Source: an uncultured bacterium (GTDB lineage Bacteria; Bacillota_I; Bacilli_A; RF39; UBA660). From it: DNA of 36,927 nucleotides. How positions within the stretch are numbered: position 1 is the stretch's first letter; every line of letters begins with the position of its first letter. The translations under genes and the position numbers were made by a program. The notes under the pieces were generated by a model. It worked only from the letters and a program-made list of their open reading frames with translations. It was not told where the DNA came from and made no database searches. Positions 23,224 through 29,559 of this stretch are shown here, one piece after another. The stretch covers positions 1 to 36,927 of the forward strand of contig CASDWO010000064.1 of assembly GCA_949284575.1 (NCBI GenBank). The letters run 5' to 3'.

Positions 23224-23874
23224 ATGTTTATGTATTCTAGAGAAGCGAAAGAGATTATTGAAAATATTAGTAAAACTTTTAAAGCTTTGCTAGTTACATG
23301 ACCTAGACAAGTTGGTAAAACAACACTTTTACTTAGTTTAAAACCTGATAATATGGAATATATAACTTTAGATGATGAAGTTTTACGTGAACAGGTGAAG
23401 AGCGATCCAAAATTATTTTTAGAAGAACATCCTGCTCCTTTACTTATTGATGAAGTACAGTATGCTCCTAATTTATTTTCTTATATAAAAATAAATGTTG
23501 ATAAAGAAAATAAAAATGGTATGTATTGGTTAAAAGGATCACAACAATTTCATTTGATGAAAAATGTTAGTGAGATAATTAAAGCATATAATGCTAGAGG
23601 TATTACTCCTAATCTTTATTATTATCGCGATAAAGAGAAAAATGAAATAGATTTAATATTTTATAAGAATAATAAGTTATATCCTTTAGAGATAAAAAAG
23701 ACTGCTATTCCTAAAAAAGAAATGATTAAGAGTTTTAGTAAGTTAGAGAAAACTAAAAAAGAAATAGGTACTGGAGGAATAATTTGTTTTTACGATACTT
23801 TGACTAAGTTAGATGAAAAAGATTATATTATACCTGTTTCTAATGTTATTAATTATAGTGAACCTCAAGATTAA
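23224..23874 (+). pseudogene. Decayed AAA ATPase with DUF4143 end (nonsense mutation plus internal deletion)
   Basis: The frame opens at ATG 23224/23230 and stops at TGA 23299-23301, inside the P-loop. LLVT, the stop, then PRQVGKTTLL is the usual LxxGPRQVGKTT with the first Gly codon GGA turned to TGA. It continues with ITLDD, LLIDEVQYAPNLFSYIK (Walker B) and LKGSQQFHLMKNVSE, then jumps to the C-terminal YYYRDKEKNEIDLIFY and YPLEIKKTAIPKK. The middle (normally about 200 residues) is missing. Intact relatives have about 400 residues and may accompany mobile or toxin-like cassettes. The downstream piece is open from ATG 23353, but that product lacks the P-loop. Confidence 0.85.
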
Positions 23875-23967
23875 ATTAGGTTGAGTATAGAAAAAAGTAT
23901 ACAATAAAGTAGACTATAAAATGTAATAATATTATAAATAAAAGTATATAGCTAGACTTAATTGTTA

Positions 23968-23996
23968 TAGAAAAAACCATGATAATAAGATATAAT
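23968..23996 (+). promoter_or_regulatory. Candidate promoter of the 24028 gene
   Basis: TAGAAA (23968-23973), 17-bp spacer, consensus TATAAT (23991-23996). The -35 is weak. Confidence 0.45.
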
Positions 23997-24027
23997 ATAG
24001 ATAAATAAAAGCGAGGAGATATTTATT

Positions 24028-24759
24028 ATGGTTTATGGCAATAAAGAATTCTATCAATTAAGTGATGTTATATTTGGATTAAGAGTAGAATATCAAAAAG
24101 TTCAGAGAAAGTTAGAATCTTTGAAAGAGTATGCAAGAGTTGATAGTGAGTATGGAAATTTAACGTTTTCATTTAATCCACAAGCAAAGAGATTAATTTA
24201 TGAGTGTACTTTAAAACACAATAGATTAGATAGAATCTTTTCAAGCACTTTATTTGGTGCTAATGTTAAAAAGAAAAATGGAATTTACTGTTCCGATGAA
24301 GTTTTAACAATTATGGATAGTAAAAAGTTTGGTAATATAGCTAAAAATATATTGGATGATAATTTTAGTGATGGAATAGAGTTCTCTACAAAGTTTAGAA
24401 ATAGAGATGATAGTAATCAGGTGGTTGAAATGAATATTTATTCTGGTAGTATTCATATATATTTAGATAATTTGTCAAAACTAAAAAGTTCAATTACAAT
24501 GTCTTATTATGCTACTGGTGATATGATTAGTGTTAATAAAAAAATGGGAGTTTTAGCAAAAAGTGATATATATGATTTATTAAATGTTAAATTTCCGGGA
24601 GATATGTTATCTAATTATCATATAGATTTAATAGATTATGTAGATAATGATAAGTCTGTTGAATTAATGATGGGTAAAGGATTAAGGTCTAGTTGTGATT
24701 TAGATATCATAGAAGAAAGAAATAAATTCATTTTACAAAAGAAGAAAAGAAAACTATAA
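24028..24759 (+). CDS. Hypothetical protein, 243 residues
   Basis: Not recognised. The protein is soluble, with a helical, possibly coiled-coil start (about 10-45, VEYQKVQRKLESLKEYARV), a beta-rich middle (STKFRNRDD, VVEMNIYSGSIHIYLDN) and a Lys/Arg-rich end. There is no signal peptide or membrane segment, and two cysteines without a metal motif. It has its own -10 box, a GAGGAG Shine-Dalgarno and a terminator, so it is a stand-alone unit between the pseudogene and cysS. It is not part of the yab/yac core and is probably lineage-specific. Confidence 0.62.
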   Translation: MVYGNKEFYQLSDVIFGLRVEYQKVQRKLESLKEYARVDSEYGNLTFSFNPQAKRLIYECTLKHNRLDRIFSSTLFGANVKKKNGIYCSDEVLTIMDSKKFGNIAKNILDDNFSDGIEFSTKFRNRDDSNQVVEMNIYSGSIHIYLDNLSKLKSSITMSYYATGDMISVNKKMGVLAKSDIYDLLNVKFPGDMLSNYHIDLIDYVDNDKSVELMMGKGLRSSCDLDIIEERNKFILQKKKRKL

Positions 24760-24775
24760 AATATTCATATAATAC

Positions 24776-24813
24776 AATAAGGGATTATTATCTAGTCTCT
24801 TATTTTCTTTTAT
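24776..24813 (+). terminator. Terminator before cysS
   Basis: AATAAGGGA/TCTCTTATT (24776-24784 with 24796-24804, one G-T pair) followed by a T-rich tract. Confidence 0.75.
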
Positions 24814-24822
24814 ATCTTTTAA

Positions 24823-24831
24823 TGATATAAT
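24823..24831 (+). promoter_or_regulatory. Extended -10 promoter of cysS
   Basis: TGATATAAT (24823-24831) is an extended -10 element; no clear -35. The leader to ATG 24858 is too short to hold a T-box. Confidence 0.5.
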
Positions 24832-24857
24832 ATATTCAATTAGAAAGAGGTGACGTT

Positions 24858-26240
24858 ATGAAATTATATAATACTCTTACAAGAAGTGTAGAAGAGTTTG
24901 TGCCAATAGATAAAAATGAAGTTAAGATGTATACTTGTGGTCCTACTGTTTATCATTATGCTCATATTGGTAATTTAAGGACTTATATAATGGAAGACGT
25001 GTTAGAGAAAACTTTAAATATGTTAGGTTATAATGTTAAGCGTTGTATGAATATTACTGATGTTGGGCACTTGTCAAGTGATTCTGATAGTGGTGATGAT
25101 AAAATGCTTAAAAGTGCGAAGAGAGAACATAAATCAGTATTAGATATCGCTAAGTTTTACACTGATGAGTTTAAAAAAGATACAGAGAAACTTAATATTA
25201 AGTGGCCTAGTATCGTTAGTCCTGCTACTAGTAATATAGATTCTTATATAAAGATGATAGAAAAATTACTTGATGAAGGTTATGCTTATAAAGCAGGTGG
25301 TAATGTTTATTTTGATACATCTAAACTTAGTGATTACTATATTCTAACTAATCATAAAATTGATGATATGGTAGTGGGGGTACGTGAAGGTGTGGAGTTT
25401 GATAGTAATAAGAAAAATCAAGCTGACTTTGTTTTATGGTTTACTAAGTCTAAGTTTGATTCACAAGAGTTAAAATGGGATAGTCCTTTTGGTGTGGGTT
25501 ATCCTGGGTGGCATATAGAATGTTCATGTATTGCTATTAAAAATTTAGGAGAATATCTTGATATTCACTGTGGTGGTGTTGATAATATCTTTCCGCATCA
25601 TACTAATGAAATCGCTCAGAGTGAAGCATATCTTGGGCATAAATGGTGTAATTACTGGGTACATGGAGAACACTTAAATGATAAAAGTGGCAAGATGAGT
25701 AAATCTAAAGGGGATATACTTACTATTAGTACTTTAGAAAAAGAAGGTTATAATCCTTTAAGTTATCGTTATATGTGTTTAGAGTCTCATTATCGTAAAC
25801 CATTACTTTTTACTTATGAAGCTTTAGGGCAAGCTGAAAATGCTTATAAGAAACTTAAAAATAGGGTATCTCTACTTAAAGATGAAGGTGAGCTTGATCA
25901 AGATGTTTATAATACATATTTAGATAAATTTAAAGCTGCTTTATCCGATGATATGAATACTGCAATGGCTTTAACAGTACTTTATGAAGTGTTGAAACTA
26001 GATACTAGTGATGAGACTAAGAAACAATTAGTTTTAGAATTTGATAAAGTTTTAAGTTTAGATTTGCTAAAAGATGATATAATAGATATTGATGATGAGA
26101 TAAATAGTTTAATAGAAAAAAGAAAAATTGCTAAACAAAATAAAGATTATGCTGAATCGGATAGAATTCGTGATTATTTAGAAAGTATTGGGTTTAGATT
26201 AATAGATAGTAGAGAAGGTACTACTATAGAGAAGATATAG
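24858..26240 (+). CDS. cysS: Cysteinyl-tRNA synthetase, class I
   Basis: A 460-residue CysRS of normal length. Visible: zinc-ligand Cys27 and the HIGN signature (36-39) in YTCGPTVYHYAHIGNLRTY, GWHIECSCIA (second zinc Cys), HHTNEIAQSEA (zinc His region), KMSKSKGD and a C-terminal DALR-like helical part ending with an IxxRxxAKxxKDYxxSDxIRDYL pattern. GAGGTGACG precedes the ATG. It heads a run with the YugP-type, mrnC, rlmB and sigH genes, as in the B. subtilis cysS-mrnC-rlmB-yacP-sigH cluster. Confidence 0.97.
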   Translation: MKLYNTLTRSVEEFVPIDKNEVKMYTCGPTVYHYAHIGNLRTYIMEDVLEKTLNMLGYNVKRCMNITDVGHLSSDSDSGDDKMLKSAKREHKSVLDIAKFYTDEFKKDTEKLNIKWPSIVSPATSNIDSYIKMIEKLLDEGYAYKAGGNVYFDTSKLSDYYILTNHKIDDMVVGVREGVEFDSNKKNQADFVLWFTKSKFDSQELKWDSPFGVGYPGWHIECSCIAIKNLGEYLDIHCGGVDNIFPHHTNEIAQSEAYLGHKWCNYWVHGEHLNDKSGKMSKSKGDILTISTLEKEGYNPLSYRYMCLESHYRKPLLFTYEALGQAENAYKKLKNRVSLLKDEGELDQDVYNTYLDKFKAALSDDMNTAMALTVLYEVLKLDTSDETKKQLVLEFDKVLSLDLLKDDIIDIDDEINSLIEKRKIAKQNKDYAESDRIRDYLESIGFRLIDSREGTTIEKI

Positions 26241-26250
26241 GAGGTTTTAA

Positions 26251-26940
26251 ATGTTTTATTATATGTATTTTGGATATACACTTGTTATAATTGCTTTTCT
26301 TATAACACTTGTTGCAGATATTTATTTAAGAACAAGATATAGTAAATATAAGAAAGTTAAAGTTAAAAGTGGTATGACAGGAGCTGAAGTTGCTAGAGAA
26401 ATATTAAAAAGTAATGGACTTGAAGATGTTTATGTTGTAGAGACTAGGGGATATTTAACTGATCATTATGATCCTAGGGCGAAAGTAGTAAGACTTTCGA
26501 CTGATATATATCATGGTGACTCTATTGCAAGTGTTAGTGTAGCTGCACATGAATGTGGACATGCTGTTCAAGATAAAGAAGGATACTTTTTCTTGAAATT
26601 TAGATCTTTCTTAGTTCCTATTGTTAATTTTAGTACTAAGTTTGGCTATTTAGCTGTTTTGATTGGTCTTATCTTTGGAGCGATGAATCTTGCTTGGATT
26701 GGTATAATCCTTTTAGTGGCAATATTATTATTTCAATTAATTACCTTGCCTGTTGAGTTTAATGCATCTAGACGAGGAAAAATCTTTCTTAGTAAATTAA
26801 AAGTAGTTGATCAAAGTGAGAAATCTATGGCTAGTTCTATGTTAATGGCTGCTGCTATGACTTATGTTGCATCACTTATTTCTACACTTTTGGAACTACT
26901 AAGACTAGTTTTAGTTGTTATGAGTAATGATAGAGATTAG
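26251..26940 (+). CDS. YugP-type membrane zinc metallopeptidase
   Basis: A 229-residue DUF/peptidase-MA-like membrane protease (YugP, neutral zinc metallopeptidase family). It has an N-terminal membrane segment (about 7-27), then GMTGAEVAREIL, LTDHYDPRAKVVRLSTDIYHGDS split around the fold, zinc site AAHECGHAVQ (His100, Glu101, His104) and VEFNASRRG with the third ligand Glu, plus C-terminal membrane segments at about 120-140, 146-166 and 195-222. AGGAGG precedes the ATG. The gene is 10 nt after cysS, a position YugP does not have in B. subtilis. The substrate is unknown. Confidence 0.87.
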   Translation: MFYYMYFGYTLVIIAFLITLVADIYLRTRYSKYKKVKVKSGMTGAEVAREILKSNGLEDVYVVETRGYLTDHYDPRAKVVRLSTDIYHGDSIASVSVAAHECGHAVQDKEGYFFLKFRSFLVPIVNFSTKFGYLAVLIGLIFGAMNLAWIGIILLVAILLFQLITLPVEFNASRRGKIFLSKLKVVDQSEKSMASSMLMAAAMTYVASLISTLLELLRLVLVVMSNDRD

Positions 26941-26958
26941 ACTTTTTAGTCTTTTTTC
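26936..26958 (+). terminator. Terminator after the YugP-type gene
   Basis: AGACT/AGTCT (26939-26943 with 26948-26952), loop TTTT, then TTTTT. It starts in the stop codon and may be partial, since mrnC follows closely. Confidence 0.65.
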
Positions 26959-26974
26959 TTTAGGGGAGATGTTT

Positions 26975-27349
26975 ATGGATATTAGATGTGTTAATTCACT
27001 AGTACTTGCTTATTTAGGTGATGCAGTGTATGAAGAATATATTAGAAGGTATTTAATAGAGAAAAAAATAGGAAAAGTAAATGATTTACAGAGTGAGTCT
27101 ATTAATTATGTTAGTGCGAAAAGACAAGCTTATTTTTTAGATAAAATGTTAGATATTGATTTTTTTAATGAAGACGAGATTAATGTTATTAAAAGGGCTA
27201 GAAATGCTAAGAGTCATGCTAATCCTAAAGGATGTAGTGTGATAGAATATAAAAAGGCGACTGCTCTTGAAGCTTTAATTGGTTATTTAGAACTTGCTGA
27301 TAAAAAAATGCGAATAGATGAGATTATGAATTATATTGTGGAGGAATAA
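26975..27349 (+). CDS. mrnC: Mini-ribonuclease III (MrnC)
   Basis: A 124-residue RNase III-like domain without a dsRNA-binding domain. The catalytic helix reads LVLAYLGDAVYEEYIRRYL, and a second conserved part reads RNAKSHANPKG followed by KKATALEALIGYLEL. MrnC matures 23S rRNA in Gram-positives. ATG 26975 is 6 nt from AGGGGAG; longer in-frame starts would translate the terminator. It lies between cysS and rlmB as in B. subtilis, and its end is 1 nt before the rlmB start. Confidence 0.93.
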   Translation: MDIRCVNSLVLAYLGDAVYEEYIRRYLIEKKIGKVNDLQSESINYVSAKRQAYFLDKMLDIDFFNEDEINVIKRARNAKSHANPKGCSVIEYKKATALEALIGYLELADKKMRIDEIMNYIVEE

Positions 27350-27350
27350 T

Positions 27351-28055
27351 ATGTTAGTATATGGTAAAAATATTGCAGAAAGAATTTTAAGTGATAAAGA
27401 ATTAGTAAAGAAAATTAAATTTATTTATACTGATGAAGTTTTTTTACAAAAAAATGGAAATTTGTTTTTAGAAAATGTAAAATCTAAGATAAAAATTAAA
27501 CGAAATTACGAACTTGATAATTTGGTAAATGGTGTTCATCAAGGTATAATTATTGATATGGAGGACTATCAATATACATCTTTTTCCTCTTTACTTGAAA
27601 AGGATGTAAATTCTATTTTAATATTAGATCATATTCTTGATCCGCATAATTTAGGTGCTATTATTAGAACAGCTGTAGCTAGTGATTTCGATGCTATTAT
27701 TATTCCTAATGATAGGCAAGTACTTGTTAATCCTACTGTTATTAAAACTAGTGTGGGAGCAGTATTTGATATTGATATAGTTTTAGTTACTAATTTGAAT
27801 TCTACAATAAAAACTTTAAAGGATAAAGGTTTTTGGGTATATGGTACTGTTATGAATGGAGAAGATTATACTAAAGTGGATTATAGTGGAAAAGTAGCAC
27901 TTATTATTGGTAATGAGGAGAAAGGCATTAGTAAATTAGTTAAAGAAAGTTGTGATTTTTTAGTTACTATTCCAATTAGTTCTAAGATTGATAGCTTAAA
28001 TGCATCTGTTGCAGCAGGAATATTAATGTATGAGATAGTCCGAAATAGAAAGTAG
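27351..28055 (+). CDS. rlmB: 23S rRNA (guanosine-2'-O) methyltransferase RlmB (SpoU/TrmH family)
   Basis: A 234-residue SPOUT methyltransferase with a small N-terminal substrate-binding domain (LVYGKNIAERIL) and the knotted catalytic domain: motif 1 LDHILDPHNLGAIIRTA, motif 2 ALIIGNEEKGIS and motif 3 IDSLNASVAAGILMYE. RlmB makes Gm2251 in 23S rRNA; the specificity is inferred from gene order (yacO in B. subtilis). ATG 27351 follows GTGGAGG. Confidence 0.92.
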   Translation: MLVYGKNIAERILSDKELVKKIKFIYTDEVFLQKNGNLFLENVKSKIKIKRNYELDNLVNGVHQGIIIDMEDYQYTSFSSLLEKDVNSILILDHILDPHNLGAIIRTAVASDFDAIIIPNDRQVLVNPTVIKTSVGAVFDIDIVLVTNLNSTIKTLKDKGFWVYGTVMNGEDYTKVDYSGKVALIIGNEEKGISKLVKESCDFLVTIPISSKIDSLNASVAAGILMYEIVRNRK

Positions 28056-28060
28056 GATTT

Positions 28061-28630
28061 ATGGAGTATAATGATTATGAACTTTTAGATTTAATTTTTG
28101 AAAATGATGAAGTAGCATATAAAATTATGCTAGATAAATATATGCCTATTATTTATACTAAAGCAGTTGATTATTATACTTATTTAAAAAATAATGGCTA
28201 TGGAAGTATTTGTTTTTCTGATTTTATTGCTTTAGGAATGGAAACTTTTGATAATGCTGTTAGAAAATATGATTTAAATAAAGGGTATTTGTTTTATACT
28301 TTCTTTTTAGTTTGTCTAAAGATAGACTATAGTCTTTTTTTAAGAACAATGAAATCTAAAAAGAATAGACCTATTTTTCATTATCAAGAATTAGACTTTG
28401 AAATATGTGACTCTAGTCAAATAGATCCTTATTTAAAAATAGAAACAGAAGATTTAAAATATAAACTTAAAGACTATTTATATAGTTTAGATTTTGTAGA
28501 CAGTGCTATTTTAGAACTTAGAATTAATAATTTTAAGTATCGAGAAATTATCCAACTTTTACAAGTTCCTTCTTCACGGATTAATAGAGTTGTTATAAAA
28601 GCTAGAAATACTTTTAGTAGATGCTTGTAA
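28061..28630 (+). CDS. sigH: SigH-like alternative sigma factor (diverged)
   Basis: A 189-residue sigma-70-family protein. Region 2 is recognisable in the NDEVAYKIMLDKYMPIIYTKA start and FSDFIALGMETFDNAVRKYDLNKGYLFYTFFLVCLK; region 4 ends in FKYREIIQLLQVPSSRINRVVIKARNTF. Placement right after rlmB is the sigH position of B. subtilis, where SigH drives the entry into sporulation. The sequence is well diverged from B. subtilis SigH and the linker is shorter, so promoter specificity may differ. The Shine-Dalgarno is weak (GTAGG). Confidence 0.75.
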   Translation: MEYNDYELLDLIFENDEVAYKIMLDKYMPIIYTKAVDYYTYLKNNGYGSICFSDFIALGMETFDNAVRKYDLNKGYLFYTFFLVCLKIDYSLFLRTMKSKKNRPIFHYQELDFEICDSSQIDPYLKIETEDLKYKLKDYLYSLDFVDSAILELRINNFKYREIIQLLQVPSSRINRVVIKARNTFSRCL

Positions 28631-28653
28631 AATCTTAGAAATTACTATAAAAT
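28625..28653 (+). promoter_or_regulatory. Candidate promoter of the pseudokinase-like gene
   Basis: TTGTAA (28625-28630, overlapping the sigH stop), 17-bp spacer, TAAAAT (28648-28653). Confidence 0.5.
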
Positions 28654-28670
28654 TATACTAGGTGATGTCT

Positions 28671-29303
28671 ATGCAGTTAGAAGAATGGTATCAATTACAT
28701 CATAGTGATAATGATTGTATGAAACTTTTTGGAATAATGGATTTAACTATGAAATCACTACATCAACAAGAATATTATATTACAAATTTTAATTTAAAAA
28801 ATATTATTGTTAACGATAAAAATGGCTTAGTAGTTTTGTTTAAGTATGTTGATAAATTTAGTGATAATGTGCAACAAAAAATTAATGAAAATATTTATAA
28901 TGCGGCTTGTTTACATTTGGCTCTTTATATGGGAATAGAACCTCAAAATTTAAATATAGAGTATTTAAAAAGAAATTTTCAAGAGTTTAAAATCTTTATT
29001 CCAAAAGAAGTTTTGGGTTATTATGAGAGAGTTTTAAGTGGTAGAGGTAATTTTTATTTAACAGATTATATGCAAACAAAGAATGAACAAGAGTTAAAGA
29101 AATATATGAATAGTACAAGTAGTGATGGAGGTAGATCTTTAGTTAAAAGAACAGGACATTATGCTAATGAGGAGTTAGAAACTCCTAAGAAAAGTGAAAA
29201 TGATATTGCTGCTTTTGTTACTACTTATGCGTTATCTTTCTTTATTATTGCTGCTAGTGTATTAATTCCTATTATTTGTTTCTTATTAGGAGCTCGTAAA
29301 TAG
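28671..29303 (+). CDS. Tail-anchored pseudokinase-like membrane protein
   Basis: A 210-residue protein. The segment YYITNFNLKNIIVNDKNG resembles a kinase catalytic loop, but with the catalytic Asp replaced by Asn and the loop shortened, and the following VVLFKYVDKF does not keep the DFG. A helical C-lobe-like region (about 75-150) follows, then a low-complexity Ser/Arg linker and a C-terminal membrane segment (about 179-207, ending LGARK). No enzymatic activity is expected. It could be a regulator or scaffold; EssB/YukC-type pseudokinases are a loose structural parallel. ATG 28671 is preferred after AGGTGAT over the upstream GTG/ATG. Confidence 0.55.
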   Translation: MQLEEWYQLHHSDNDCMKLFGIMDLTMKSLHQQEYYITNFNLKNIIVNDKNGLVVLFKYVDKFSDNVQQKINENIYNAACLHLALYMGIEPQNLNIEYLKRNFQEFKIFIPKEVLGYYERVLSGRGNFYLTDYMQTKNEQELKKYMNSTSSDGGRSLVKRTGHYANEELETPKKSENDIAAFVTTYALSFFIIAASVLIPIICFLLGARK

Positions 29304-29361
29304 AATTTTATTTGAAAAAAATAAAGTGAATAGAAAAGTTATAAAAAGTTAGGACAATATA

Positions 29362-29391
29362 TTGACAAACGTATGTTTTATATAATATACT
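29362..29391 (+). promoter_or_regulatory. uvrA upstream promoter with LexA (DinR) box
   Basis: TTGACA (29362-29367), 18-bp spacer, TATACT (29386-29391). Between them CAAACGTATGTTTT (29366-29379) matches the Bacillus LexA consensus CGAACRNRYGTTYC at 12 of 14 positions, placing the operator within the promoter. This fits SOS control of uvrA. A second -10 (TATAAT, 29527-29532) lies nearer the gene, without a clear -35. Confidence 0.62.
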
Positions 29392-29397
29392 TGGATT

Positions 29398-29494
29398 ACT
29401 AAGGGATGTTTGGAGTATCTGAGTATATAAATTTAGACTATATCCAAATGTAAAAAATTAGAATATAAACTTTTTGGATATAGTCCTTTTATTT
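29398..29494 (+). ncRNA. uvrA leader or short RNA ending in an attenuator-like hairpin
   Basis: Transcription from the LexA-box promoter would run through a perfect 13-bp stem, GACTATATCCAAA (29436-29448) with TTTGGATATAGTC (29473-29485), 24-nt loop, then CTTTTATTTATTTT. This looks like a leader terminator, giving an RNA of about 95 nt unless read through into uvrA. A 15-codon ORF (ATG 29406) ends inside the loop start but lacks a spaced Shine-Dalgarno. Confidence 0.5.
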
Positions 29495-29559
29495 ATTTTA
29501 GTAGTGAAAAACAGTTTAGATTATGTTATAATAAGAAACGTTTTAAGGAAGTGGTAATT

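Noticed and set aside
23299-23301. TGA inside the ATPase as evidence for recoding (code 4 or 25)
   Set aside because: TGA ends many other genes here (4692, 5237, 8060, 8275, 14178, 34470, 35430) and TGG is used for Trp; the ATPase also lacks its middle, so it is a pseudogene.
24787-24857. T-box leader before cysS or lysS
   Set aside because: Leaders are too short and no T-box or specifier loop was seen; only a terminator and an extended -10 box.
29406-29453. 15-codon leader peptide in the uvrA leader
   Set aside because: The ATG has no correctly spaced Shine-Dalgarno (AAGGG directly abuts it); no amino-acid run suggesting attenuation.
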